A stretch of DNA of 64,000 nucleotides from Methanobrevibacter sp. (GTDB lineage: Archaea; Methanobacteriota; Methanobacteria; Methanobacteriales; Methanobacteriaceae). Where the stretch lies: positions 59,908 to 123,907 of the forward strand of contig JAGCLR010000153.1 in the NCBI GenBank assembly GCA_017646885.1, written 5' to 3'. Every line of letters begins with the position of its first letter. Within the stretch, counting starts at the first letter, position 1. The notes beneath the pieces were generated by a model. It was not told the DNA's origin and did not search any database. It saw nothing but the letters and a program-made list of their open reading frames with translations. Below are positions 19,079 through 27,462 of the stretch, in pieces. The position numbers were made by a program, and so were the translations under genes.

Positions 19079-20029
19079 ATGCCTGAGATTTATACAAAAG
19101 ACCAAAATGGAAAATTAAAGAGTTTAGGTAATGTTAATGTTGGAAACCTTATAGATACTTCCGCATTAGAGAAATACCTAAAGTCTTTTTGGTCAGACAA
19201 CAAATCTGGAAAACATACAGAAATGGCGAAGAAGCATAAAGATTTGCTTGAACGTCATTTGATTGCTAAACCTGAAGACTTGTTTGAACAACTAAATGCA
19301 AACAAATTCACATTCCAAAATTTCGGTCCAATTAAATTAGTTTCCTTCTTAAATAAAGCTAAGTTGGATTCGTATTTGAAACCTGAATATGTTGAAGATG
19401 CTTTGAAAGTAACCACACCACAACCTGCTATTGGAAAGGGTGAATTTCTCCTTGTATCTTGTTTTAAGAACATTAACTTCTCACAAGAAAGTGGTGACTT
19501 GATTGACAATGAAGGGCGTCGCATAGAAGTTAAAGGCACTCATTCAGCTATCGGTGGATTGAAAGGTTTTGACCAGATGAATAAGAGTTTGATGTTCTCC
19601 ATTTATAACTTATTTGGAACGAACCCAGACTACAATGATTTCACTATGGATTGTGCTGAAGACCTTCAAGAAAAATTGGAAGATAACAAAGACCAAAGAA
19701 AGAAGGTTATGTTGTTGTTACAGAATAACCACAACAAGAGTAATCATTTAGCAGAAGAAATGTTGGAATTGTTTAATACAAAAATCGTGGATGCTCCTGA
19801 AGACGAGAAAGAAAATCTTTTGTTGAACTTGGTAGCAGCTGCCCATTTGTATGCTTACTTAAAGATACAGAAAGCAAACTTCTTGTTTGCTATAAATGAC
19901 AAGGTATTTGCTGGATTTGAGGCGCCTAAGTCACTAAAACAATCATACGAAATTATCAGAAACAATTTCAAAGTAAATGGCTGGACCACAGGTAATCGCG
20001 GTATAACATTCACATTAAAAGCGGGGTAA
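19079..20029 (+). CDS. Late-operon protein with PD-(D/E)XK-like motif
   Basis: 316 residues. Residues about 120-160 read 'IGKGEFLLVSCF...GDLIDNEGRRIEVKG'. The order E, then G-D, then E-V-K resembles the catalytic core of PD-(D/E)XK nucleases. The remainder is helical and Lys/Leu-rich. Its place between fibre and hub genes argues for a virion-associated protein, so the nuclease reading is only a hypothesis. Confidence 0.45.
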   Translation: MPEIYTKDQNGKLKSLGNVNVGNLIDTSALEKYLKSFWSDNKSGKHTEMAKKHKDLLERHLIAKPEDLFEQLNANKFTFQNFGPIKLVSFLNKAKLDSYLKPEYVEDALKVTTPQPAIGKGEFLLVSCFKNINFSQESGDLIDNEGRRIEVKGTHSAIGGLKGFDQMNKSLMFSIYNLFGTNPDYNDFTMDCAEDLQEKLEDNKDQRKKVMLLLQNNHNKSNHLAEEMLELFNTKIVDAPEDEKENLLLNLVAAAHLYAYLKIQKANFLFAINDKVFAGFEAPKSLKQSYEIIRNNFKVNGWTTGNRGITFTLKAG

Positions 20030-20032
20030 TAA

Positions 20033-21487
20033 ATGTCAATTTCAAATGAAACCACCCTGCTCGGTAATACCAAAACCTATGATAACAGCTATGAAAGCTA
20101 TATCATTAGAATAAATGACCCTAAAGAAGGCCGTTTGATTTCTTCACAGGGCATTAAAGAAATTGTAATTGAAGAAAACATTTTTAGTTTGTTACCAACT
20201 ATCCGTATAGAAATTGAAGACCAAGGTTCTTATTTCTCTGGTTACAACCTAAAGAATGGTGATAGAATTTATTTTATCGTAACACCTATTGTTGCGAATG
20301 AAGGCGAAGACCCAACACCTTATGTTGATTCAGTATACACCATACAGAACGTATCGTGTATCCCTACTATTGAAGGCTCTAACTATCAGTATGTAATCAT
20401 TGGAATTTATGATGCTCAAAGTTATTTGAATGAAGTTGCTTCATACCCAAAGACAACTCCTGATTCTTTGCTGTTCCAAAACACAAAAAGAAGTGACGAA
20501 GCTATTCAAGAAGTATTAGACGATACAACATTGAAACTAACAAAGAAGATAGATGGTAGTGATAAAGGTCTATGGTTGAATTGTCGCAAAACAAGAGCAC
20601 AATTCATTGAAAAGATTATTGAACACGCCTGGATTGACGAAGATGATGCTCCGTTAATTTATACAAACTTGAATGGCGAAAGTATATTTACTTCTATCAA
20701 GACAATAGCAAACCAAAAGAAACTCTGTACATTTACTAATGTCAAAAACTATATTGAAAGTCTACAAGGTTCTAGCACACAGAAAGAAGATTTGGAATAC
20801 CCATTTACTTCAGTACAATTCTTACACGCAGCTGGCCCTATTCTAAACCAGGGTGGTTATAAGGTTCGTGCTAATTACTACACACCTTACAACGCATTAT
20901 CATTGTTTGATTTGGATATAACACCAAAAGATATAGACGTTGTTGAATTGTTAAAGGATTTGGCAGCACAAGGTAACCTAGACCCTATGGGCATTGTGGA
21001 CGCCCAAATTGCAGACAAGAAAACTTTAGGAAAATTTAGAGAAGCCGTTTATCAGCAAGATGACCCATATATCGCAAGCAGAAGTAATAAAGCTGCTTCT
21101 CAATTAGATAGATTAACAAAGAACATTGACGCTGGCGTATATTTCAAAGAGTATCACGACCACTACGATATAGCACCAGTTCATAATGAAATGATTAGAC
21201 GTTCGTTCTTTCAAAACTTTATAAATATGACTGTTGATGTTCATAGATTACCAAAAGAATACCAAACAGCTAAATGTCGCCCTGTACTCGGTGACAAAAT
21301 AAATATGGATTTCTCTACTGCAGATGCGGTTGATAAAATTCATACTGGTAATTATATTATTGCTGGTATATCGCACCATTTCAAAGCATTCCAGTCTTAC
21401 ACAATGGAAGTCAAATGTGTTACAGATGGTACTTACGGAATGGGTATATTGGAAGAACAAGAAGAAAAGGCTAAAAAGAAGAAATAG
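20033..21487 (+). CDS. Baseplate hub protein, gp27/gpD-like
   Basis: 484 residues. N-terminal strands (YIIRINDPKEGRLISS..IKEIVIEENIF) and 'GDRIYFIV' followed by later 'GDKINMDF...GNYIIAGISHHF' match the duplicated barrel layout of T4 gp27 / P2 gpD hub proteins. The spike gene directly downstream is the partner expected for a hub. A Lys-rich tail ends the protein. Confidence 0.6.
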   Translation: MSISNETTLLGNTKTYDNSYESYIIRINDPKEGRLISSQGIKEIVIEENIFSLLPTIRIEIEDQGSYFSGYNLKNGDRIYFIVTPIVANEGEDPTPYVDSVYTIQNVSCIPTIEGSNYQYVIIGIYDAQSYLNEVASYPKTTPDSLLFQNTKRSDEAIQEVLDDTTLKLTKKIDGSDKGLWLNCRKTRAQFIEKIIEHAWIDEDDAPLIYTNLNGESIFTSIKTIANQKKLCTFTNVKNYIESLQGSSTQKEDLEYPFTSVQFLHAAGPILNQGGYKVRANYYTPYNALSLFDLDITPKDIDVVELLKDLAAQGNLDPMGIVDAQIADKKTLGKFREAVYQQDDPYIASRSNKAASQLDRLTKNIDAGVYFKEYHDHYDIAPVHNEMIRRSFFQNFINMTVDVHRLPKEYQTAKCRPVLGDKINMDFSTADAVDKIHTGNYIIAGISHHFKAFQSYTMEVKCVTDGTYGMGILEEQEEKAKKKK

Positions 21488-21495
21488 GTGAGATT

Positions 21496-22263
21496 ATGAA
21501 TGATATAGAACAATTTAGACAACTGATGGGTGGTAATACACAGAGTATTGCTACAGACCAAATTGTACCAAAGAAAGACACACCTGATAACAACCACTGG
21601 ACTGGTATTGTAATTAACAACAATGACCCAGACCAATTAGGTAGATGTCAGATTAAAATCTATGGTTATTATGACGATTTAGCCACAACTAACATTCCTT
21701 GGGCTATCCCAGATATCCCTTCTATGGCTTCAACTAAAGGTAATTTCGTTATTCCTGAATTGAATACTATTGTTCGTGGTTATTTTGATAACGGTGACGA
21801 TAGTAAGCCAGTATATACTTCTGTCGCATTTAACGCTTCATATACAGATATGAAATATAACCCAAAAGATTGGTTTTTAAGAACTGAAGACTATCCACAG
21901 ACAATGGTATTGTTCCAAACAGACCAAAGAGATTATCTTGTTATGAATCGTAAGACAGGTGAGATTGCTTTCACCCACCACACAGGTGCAGTCACAAGAA
22001 TTAACCCAGATGGAAGTATAGATATACAAACTAGCATTTATAGTGCTGGTCCAGCACCATTGAATGTAAATGTAAGTGGTGATGTTACGATTAACTCAAT
22101 GGGAAATACTACTGTTAGTGCTTTCGGAAATGTTGATATACAAGCAACTACAGGTCAAATTACATTGGGAAACAATTTAGCAAAACAACTTGTTTGCAAC
22201 ATTCCGAATTGTTTAATTTGTGGCAGTCCACATTGTATAGGAAATACACAAGTAAAAGTTTAA
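21496..22263 (+). CDS. Central baseplate spike, gp5/gpV-like OB-fold and beta-helix protein
   Basis: 255 residues. Residues 35-120 contain the OB-fold signature of gp5/gpV/VgrG spikes ('GIVINNNDPDQLGRCQIKIYGYY', then 'IPWAIPDIP...GNFVIPELNTIVRGYFDNGD'). Residues 150-235 form a short beta-helix (VNVSGDVTINSMGNTTVSAFGNVDI). No lysozyme domain is present, unlike T4 gp5. The C-terminus is Cys-rich (CNIPNCLICGSPHC), a plausible metal-binding tip. A second, diverged copy of its last 11 residues ends the downstream HNH gene. Confidence 0.7.
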   Translation: MNDIEQFRQLMGGNTQSIATDQIVPKKDTPDNNHWTGIVINNNDPDQLGRCQIKIYGYYDDLATTNIPWAIPDIPSMASTKGNFVIPELNTIVRGYFDNGDDSKPVYTSVAFNASYTDMKYNPKDWFLRTEDYPQTMVLFQTDQRDYLVMNRKTGEIAFTHHTGAVTRINPDGSIDIQTSIYSAGPAPLNVNVSGDVTINSMGNTTVSAFGNVDIQATTGQITLGNNLAKQLVCNIPNCLICGSPHCIGNTQVKV

Positions 22264-22293
22264 AAGGACAGTCACTAACCTCTGATAGTGATT

Positions 22294-22325
22294 GGGAAAG
22301 TATTCGCAGTACTTTCCCTAACTTT
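22294..22325 (+). terminator. Terminator between spike gene and HNH gene
   Basis: GGGAAAGTA (22294-22302) pairs perfectly with TACTTTCCC (22310-22318) across a 7-nt loop, followed by TAACTTTTT. Confidence 0.85.
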
Positions 22326-22326
22326 T

Positions 22327-22334
22327 TATAAATA
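22327..22334 (+). promoter_or_regulatory. T4-type late promoter (TATAAATA) for the HNH gene
   Basis: It lies immediately after the terminator and 44 nt before the ATG at 22379, which follows an AGAGGT site. The mobile gene is thus insulated from its host operon and expressed late. Confidence 0.7.
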
Positions 22335-22378
22335 TAATGTAGTCTGCGAAACTACTAATTCTAAAATCAGAGGTAATA

Positions 22379-23323
22379 ATGAATTATATACGAACATATA
22401 ATGAAATAATAGTTAATGCTAAGTTTAGAAATAAACCAGATTGTTATTGTGAAAAACATCATATAATTCCGAGATGTTTAAATGGTAATAATTCTAATGA
22501 GAATTTAGTTATTCTTACTGCGAAAGAACATTATATTGTACACCATTTACTTACAAAAATTTTTCCTAAAAACCCTAAATTATTTTTTGCTTTTAATGCT
22601 ATGTGTGGATGGAAATCACAAAAAACAAAATCCAGATATATACCAAAACTAACAGCAAAAGAATATGAACAGTTACGAATTAAGAGAGTTGAAACAATAA
22701 GTAAATGTTTAAAAGGTAAACCGAAAAGTGAAGAACATAAAAAACATTTAAGTGAAGCATTAAAAGGACAAACAAGAGAATTAACTGAAGAACAATCAAA
22801 AAAATTAAGTAAAAGTCTTAAAAAAGTAAAGCACACTAAAGATTGGAATAAAAAAGTCGGTGAAAGTATAAAGAAACATAAAAGAACTGCCGAACATTCT
22901 GCTAATATATCTAAAGCAAAGAAAGGTAAACATATTAACTATAATATGAATAGTGCCGGTTTTAAAGGCACACAATCTGGTCTTAATAATTATAAAGCTA
23001 TAAAATGTTATGTTGATAATGTTTTAATTGGATGTGTTAATGATTTGCAAAATTGGTTAAAAACAAACTATATAAGTTATAAATTTAGAATATGTGAACC
23101 TTGGGAATATATTAAAAATAACCATTATCACATAAATACAAATGAATATGAAATGTTATTATTAAAATGTATGAATACATATCCTATGATGAAAAATAAA
23201 CACGAAATTTTGAATAAGATAAAACTAGAAAACATAATAAACTTTATTCAAAATAATGAAATTAAATTTCTTAAAAATTATTTAGCACCGCACTGTTTGG
23301 GTAATGTACAAGTTAAGGTATAA
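22379..23323 (+). CDS. HNH homing endonuclease with captured spike C-terminus
   Basis: 314 residues. HNH core near the N-terminus: 'CEKHHIIPRCLNGNNSNENLVILTAKEHYIVHHLL'. Two or three NUMOD3-like DNA-binding segments follow (SEEHKKHLSEALKG; TEEQSKKLSKSLK; TAEHSANISKAKKG). The final residues 'APHCLGNVQVKV' duplicate the end of the upstream spike protein (SPHCIGNTQVKV), while the DNA of the two copies differs at about a third of positions. The gene has its own late promoter and terminators on both sides. It is very AT-rich, as mobile genes in this genome tend to be. Confidence 0.85.
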   Translation: MNYIRTYNEIIVNAKFRNKPDCYCEKHHIIPRCLNGNNSNENLVILTAKEHYIVHHLLTKIFPKNPKLFFAFNAMCGWKSQKTKSRYIPKLTAKEYEQLRIKRVETISKCLKGKPKSEEHKKHLSEALKGQTRELTEEQSKKLSKSLKKVKHTKDWNKKVGESIKKHKRTAEHSANISKAKKGKHINYNMNSAGFKGTQSGLNNYKAIKCYVDNVLIGCVNDLQNWLKTNYISYKFRICEPWEYIKNNHYHINTNEYEMLLLKCMNTYPMMKNKHEILNKIKLENIINFIQNNEIKFLKNYLAPHCLGNVQVKV

Positions 23324-23327
23324 TAAA

Positions 23328-23350
23328 AAAGAGGGTTATTCACCCTCTTT
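23328..23350. terminator. Bidirectional terminator between convergent genes
   Basis: AAAGAGGGT (23328-23336) pairs with ACCCTCTTT (23342-23350) across 5 nt. The T-runs on both strands serve the HNH gene (+) and the 23336-23848 gene (-). Confidence 0.85.
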
Positions 23351-23848
23351 CTTTGTATATCGTGTAACAACATCTACAACAAATGGCGGAACAGCTCCAG
23401 GTATATCACTCTCAAGGTTCGGCACCATTATCTTTATCTTAACTTTTTGATTTAAGAATTTGTTGTTAATTTCGTTCTTGTTATGTAATTTGTCTAACAA
23501 GTCTTTATATTCAGTTTCTAGTTCAGTCTTTGCTTTGTCAAATTCTACTATCATTTCTGTAATTACCGGGTCATCATTTTCGTAAACAATGTTTCCTTGG
23601 TCATCACGGTCCGCATATTTCTTAATTAGTTTTTGGTATTTCTCACTGAACTCAAAGAATTTTAAGTCATTTTCTTCATTGTAAACACCCTGACTAATTT
23701 GTTTATATGGGGTTTCCAAGTATTTCACATTCTTTACTGTAATCTTACTCCATTCAAGGCTCAAACCAGGTTGTCTGTATGCAGCAAAGAAATACTCATA
23801 CAAATTCTTGATTTCCAACAAAGTAACTTCTACTTCAATTTCTTTCAT
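23336..23848 (-). CDS. Unknown protein of the gp55 operon
   Basis: 170 residues, strongly charged, mainly helical (residues 60-130), with a beta-like C-terminus (KVKIKIMVPNL). No family recognised. Its start overlaps the stop of the preceding gene (ATGA), so it is the last gene of the gp55 operon. Confidence 0.6.
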   Translation of the reverse strand: MKEIEVEVTLLEIKNLYEYFFAAYRQPGLSLEWSKITVKNVKYLETPYKQISQGVYNEENDLKFFEFSEKYQKLIKKYADRDDQGNIVYENDDPVITEMIVEFDKAKTELETEYKDLLDKLHNKNEINNKFLNQKVKIKIMVPNLESDIPGAVPPFVVDVVTRYTKKEGE

Positions 23849-24162
23849 TGTAATTCCCTATGTTCGTATAATTCGTTTAAATCTAATTCTTCTACAGGTA
23901 CTTTTCTCGTTACAGCAACAATGGTAACTATCTTTTTGTTTCTATCAGTAGTACAGTATATGGGCATTTTACCTTTGCCCATAAATCGCAAAACATAATA
24001 CTCATTACCAGTGTCATCAGCAACTTTTAAATAGCAAGGATAAATCCTTGTACATTTATTTGCTTCTACTATTGGTTTAAGAAAATCGTGTAACTCAGGA
24101 TAATGTTCCCACAAATACCTGGCAGTAGAATAACCATCACATTGTAAATCCCAACCGGTCAT
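23845..24162 (-). CDS. Unknown small protein downstream of gp55
   Basis: 105 residues of mixed alpha/beta, with three Cys (LQCDGYS; NKCTRIYPCYL). The gene starts 2 nt after the gp55 stop and overlaps the next gene. In T4 the co-activator gp33 acts with gp55, but nothing here resembles it beyond small size and linkage. Confidence 0.6.
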   Translation of the reverse strand: MTGWDLQCDGYSTARYLWEHYPELHDFLKPIVEANKCTRIYPCYLKVADDTGNEYYVLRFMGKGKMPIYCTTDRNKKIVTIVAVTRKVPVEELDLNELYEHRELQ

Positions 24163-24164
24163 AA

Positions 24165-24792
24165 TTACTCCACAAACTTATTCAAACCATCCATACTGTG
24201 TGGGTCATCAATAGTGTTCAAGTTATCGTAGAAATCAAGTCCAGTAACCATTTTCTGTTCACGTTCCTTAATTTCATTCAATGAGAACAAAATGCTATTT
24301 GTTGCGAGCTGGGTTACATAAGCGAAAGCAGAAGTTGCTCTCTCATCATTGTAACGGTTGATATATGTCATTACTGCGATAAATGCGTCTTGGACTATAT
24401 CGTTAATGTCCTCGTGGTTCTTTAAAGCACCTGATGAACGAAGTCTAAATGAGTTAATACGCCCGTTAATAATCTTTAGGAAGTATTCGCACATTTCATT
24501 CTTTAGTTTATCCAAATTAAGTCTAAATTTACGCTTTTCTTCAGGACTCATATTATTGTATGATTCGTGAAGGTTGTTAATTTGTCTAGACTTGTTAATG
24601 ATAAACTGTTTGGCAGAATTGTACTTTTCTTCTGTGATTTTCTGCTTTAAAAATTTATTTTCCAAACGCTGGAGATACGAAGCACACCAATCACCGATTA
24701 TCGTCAATGTTCATACGATTATACTCAATGATTACTTCTCTCAATCGTGCGTTATCTACATAATACTTCTTTTCATCGTCTTGTTTCGCCAT
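24165..24792 (-). CDS. 55: Late sigma factor gp55 homologue, in two frames requiring a +1 shift
   Basis: The downstream frame (24695-24165) encodes a sigma-70 region-2-like protein: 'INDIVQDAFIAVMTYINRYND' followed by 'SAFAYVTQLATNSIL', corresponding to T4 gp55. gp55 directs host RNA polymerase to TATAAATA late promoters, which are abundant here. The true N-terminus lies in another frame. The ATG at 24792, behind a GAAAGGAAA ribosome site, starts 32 residues including 'KKYYVDNARLREVIIEYN', clearly like T4 gp55 'PKYNYVNNKELLQAIIDWK'. That frame stops at GAT AAT CGG TGA. Skipping the C at 24696 joins it to GGT GAT TGG in the long frame, giving about 208 residues. Alternatively, translation could begin at a TTG at 24707 without the conserved N-terminus. 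Confidence 0.8.
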
Positions 24793-24879
24793 AATAAAAT
24801 TTCCTTTCTAATTAGCCTCCTTGTTACAGTCCTTACGCATAGTTATCAGAGTCTATTTAATTTGTTTTAACTATGATTA

Positions 24880-24908
24880 AATATAGTTAAATTACTTTAA
24901 ACTGTCGG
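24880..24908 (-). promoter_or_regulatory. Promoter of the gp55 operon (CCGACA / TATATT)
   Basis: On the minus strand, -35 CCGACA (24908-24903), a 17-bp spacer and -10 TATATT (24885-24880). This is the same architecture as the accessory-gene promoters, so the late sigma factor is itself made from an early/middle-type promoter. No upstream dyad was seen. Confidence 0.65.
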
Positions 24909-24929
24909 AAAATTTTTATTTTTGAGAAC

Positions 24930-25811
24930 TTATATATTATTTCGGTTCATAGTAATCTTACCATTGTCTTTTTCCATCTGCTTTCTTTCTTCTTCGTCAA
25001 TCTTATTAGCAGCTTCCTGTAAGATTTCTACTTCCATCCAAGGCATATCATCCATAATTTGATAATTCATTGACTTGGCTATTCTCAAGGTCATTTCAAG
25101 AATTTCAAATATGTTTACACTACCTAACAATCCCATATCAGTATATTCAATCGTGTAAGTGTGTGGCTGTCCGCACAAAGGACAATAAATGGTTACCTGA
25201 TTACTAAATCCGATTTCCATTTTATCTATTGTGTTTTTCATAATGGAATAATCTAAGGCACTTAGACCTCTAATGAATTGTTCCAATATAACAACATTTT
25301 TGTCGGCGACGTCAATATGACGAATAAATTTTTCTACTTCTTTATCTTCGCATTTGACTTCCAAATCCCTAATTGTTGGATATTTTAATTTCAATGTAAT
25401 GCCGGCATCAGGTAAATCTATTTCCTGTGGTTCTTCAGTGATATATTTTTCTTCAAAGTCTGTTAGTTTTATGTTGGTTGTATAAGGGTTCTTACATTTA
25501 TCACATTCCTTAATGTTTATATCGTAGCCAGAGTTCTTTGTGAAACTGTTAATACGAACCCAAAATGCCAAATAAGTTCTATCACCCAAAAATATATCTT
25601 CAAATTCAATGTTTTTTAATAATACACATTTCTCAAGTATCTCGTTAATGATATCAGTAGCATTTTCTTCACAAATGGTTGCCAAGTATTTGATTTCTTG
25701 AACATTCAAAGGTCTAATCTTGATTACAGTACCTTCAGGATATAACTTACCCATTGTTGGTAATTCTTTTAAATCAAGTTTCCAATAATTATTATATGTT
25801 TGTGCTATCAT
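24930..25811 (-). CDS. T4 gp26/gp51-like baseplate protein with two zinc-ribbon motifs
   Basis: 293 residues. It starts 'LKELPTMGKLYPEGTVIKIRPLNVQEIKYLA', the kind of opening seen in T4-type baseplate hub-assembly proteins. Two Cys pairs are spaced as zinc knuckles: CDKCKNPYTTNI (about residue 105) and CPLCGQPHTYTIE (about residue 210), each within a beta hairpin. The C-terminus is charged and helical. Its start overlaps the stop of the next upstream gene. Confidence 0.55.
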   Translation of the reverse strand: MIAQTYNNYWKLDLKELPTMGKLYPEGTVIKIRPLNVQEIKYLATICEENATDIINEILEKCVLLKNIEFEDIFLGDRTYLAFWVRINSFTKNSGYDINIKECDKCKNPYTTNIKLTDFEEKYITEEPQEIDLPDAGITLKLKYPTIRDLEVKCEDKEVEKFIRHIDVADKNVVILEQFIRGLSALDYSIMKNTIDKMEIGFSNQVTIYCPLCGQPHTYTIEYTDMGLLGSVNIFEILEMTLRIAKSMNYQIMDDMPWMEVEILQEAANKIDEEERKQMEKDNGKITMNRNNI

Positions 25812-26425
25812 ACTAATACTACCTGTTGAAATGCTATTACAATCGTGCCAGTAAATGGACCTGTTGGAACTAAACCCATACCTACAAATGGCATTGTTAC
25901 TGGAATGATAGATTTAAATGCTAAATCCAAGTATTTACTCATTGAATTATGGAAGATTTCAGGTGTCATTCCACCAGCTGCCCCAATACCAGTTATTTCT
26001 GTCATAAATGCAGTTCCCATTGTTGTGAAAGGTGTTACAGCATCAAATGTAAATGCAGTTAGTCCACTAACTATCGCCGAAGAATAAGCATTATTGAAAT
26101 TAAGCATTAGTTTGGATGCAAATAGTTTAAATAAATTAGGAAATACCAATGCTCCATTACCACAAAACATAGCGGCTTTTACTTCAGGATATGTTAATCG
26201 TATATGTTTGTTTGAAACCTGACCGACAGGAGCGGTTACAGGTGTTGGAATAGGTGGAGTACCAGGAACTGTAGTAATACCGGCTACAGTGAATTGTGGT
26301 CTTGCCATAGCAATTTCAATATCAGTCATATATTCGTTTAAAGACTGATACATCGCATTGACATACCATTCACTGTTGTCAGCCGGTTGTCCTAATCTAG
26401 ATATTATTTTATTAGCAAAGCTCAT
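25808..26425 (-). CDS. Unknown late protein, small hydrophobic-rich structural candidate
   Basis: 205 residues, rich in Ala, Gly, Pro, Thr and Phe, with few charges after residue 75. A Pro/Thr/Val linker (TVPGTPPIPTPVTAPVG) separates two parts. No transmembrane prediction is convincing, and the composition resembles a virion protein. It directly follows the terminase gene with no spacing. Confidence 0.5.
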   Translation of the reverse strand: MSFANKIISRLGQPADNSEWYVNAMYQSLNEYMTDIEIAMARPQFTVAGITTVPGTPPIPTPVTAPVGQVSNKHIRLTYPEVKAAMFCGNGALVFPNLFKLFASKLMLNFNNAYSSAIVSGLTAFTFDAVTPFTTMGTAFMTEITGIGAAGGMTPEIFHNSMSKYLDLAFKSIIPVTMPFVGMGLVPTGPFTGTIVIAFQQVVLV

Positions 26426-27460
26426 TTAATTAAAACTCTTCCAAAAATCACTATTGTCTGATGACTCATCAAATAAACAAGGTGGAGGAGCGTAATCATC
26501 TTGAACATTTTTAGCAACTACTGCGTTCTGTACAGCATCCAAATCAAATTGAGGTTGTTTCAAGCAATAAATTGCCCAATACAAACTAGATACAAGGTCA
26601 TCGTGGCAACCTTTAGCACCTCTAAAGTGGTTTGGTGAGATTTGTTCAAATCTACTCAACTGATAAATCGTTTCGGAATCGTGAATAATTAGTTTCTTTG
26701 CGTTTGCTACGTCACGAAGCATAATACAAGCTTCTAGTTTAGATGCAGGTGTTGCTCTTGTACCAATACCTTTGCCATCTGTATTCAATATGTTACCACA
26801 TCCAATGTTATACCAAAGTTCTTCAGTAACGAAACGTCCACAGTCATTGTTTTCAACAACCATTAGACAGTTATTGTATCGTTCACTTGCTTCGGCAACC
26901 ACAGAGGCATATTCGTATGGTTTAATTTTGTTGTTTTTATAAACAGCAACTTGTTCGTATAATTCTTTATTCACAATTTTAAGAACTTGGAACGCACAAT
27001 CGTCTTGTCCGACACCAGTTGAACTATCCACACCCATTACATAAGTAACACCTGGCATTGGATCTTCAAATACTTTCATGTGATAACCATAATCTGTGCG
27101 TTTTGGTTCAATACCCATCCAAGTCTTGATTATATCACCTTCAATTAGTGTAGGTGAAGAACCTTCAAATGAACAGTTATAGTTTATTAAACCATTTGAT
27201 AAGTATTTGTGTCCACCTTCAACCATAAGTGGTGAATAAACATCTTTAACACCCAAAGGAATTATCTTTTTGATTACCTTTCCGCACAAAGTATCACCTA
27301 CTTTTAGTTTGTTTGCGGGAATTTCTACACCGTCATTGTCAAATCGGTGGTCTAAACTACAATTTATGCTTGTATCGTCAAAAACAAGCTTAATACATTC
27401 AGCTTTCTTCTTAATAATCTTTTGATAATTTTGATAACCTGTGGGAGTTAAAATTTTCAT
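26426..27460 (-). CDS. terL: Terminase large subunit C-terminal half preceded by a split-intein C-fragment
   Basis: 344 residues. Residues 1-95 are an intein lacking only its first strand: 'MKILTPTGYQNYQKI' (end of block A), 'CIKLVFDDTSINCSLDHRF' (block B), 'VYSPLMVEGGHKYLSNGL' (block F) and 'INYN' followed by Cys (block G). From that Cys, residues 96-344 are the RNase H-fold terminase nuclease: 'CSFEGSSPTLIEG' at the classical TerL intein site, 'GVDSSTGVGQDDCAF', 'VVENNDCGRFV' and 'HDDLVSSLYWAIYC'. The ATPase half, with the short N-intein that supplies Cys1, is not in this window. The layout matches the atypically split TerL inteins described from environmental phages (AceL type). Confidence 0.85.
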   Translation of the reverse strand: MKILTPTGYQNYQKIIKKKAECIKLVFDDTSINCSLDHRFDNDGVEIPANKLKVGDTLCGKVIKKIIPLGVKDVYSPLMVEGGHKYLSNGLINYNCSFEGSSPTLIEGDIIKTWMGIEPKRTDYGYHMKVFEDPMPGVTYVMGVDSSTGVGQDDCAFQVLKIVNKELYEQVAVYKNNKIKPYEYASVVAEASERYNNCLMVVENNDCGRFVTEELWYNIGCGNILNTDGKGIGTRATPASKLEACIMLRDVANAKKLIIHDSETIYQLSRFEQISPNHFRGAKGCHDDLVSSLYWAIYCLKQPQFDLDAVQNAVVAKNVQDDYAPPPCLFDESSDNSDFWKSFN

Positions 27461-27462
27461 AT

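Noticed and set aside
20029..20038. TAATAAAT overlapping the start of the gp27-like gene as a late promoter
   Set aside because: The box would overlap the ATG itself, so transcription would begin inside the coding sequence. It is simply stop plus start context.
22264..23323. The HNH gene as part of a group I intron in the spike gene
   Set aside because: Joining 'CCA CAT TGT' to 'TTG GGT AAT' would be in frame, but the HNH reading frame runs to the end of the putative second exon, leaving no room for a 3' intron core. No convincing guide or P7 pairing is visible, and a strong terminator lies in the upstream part.
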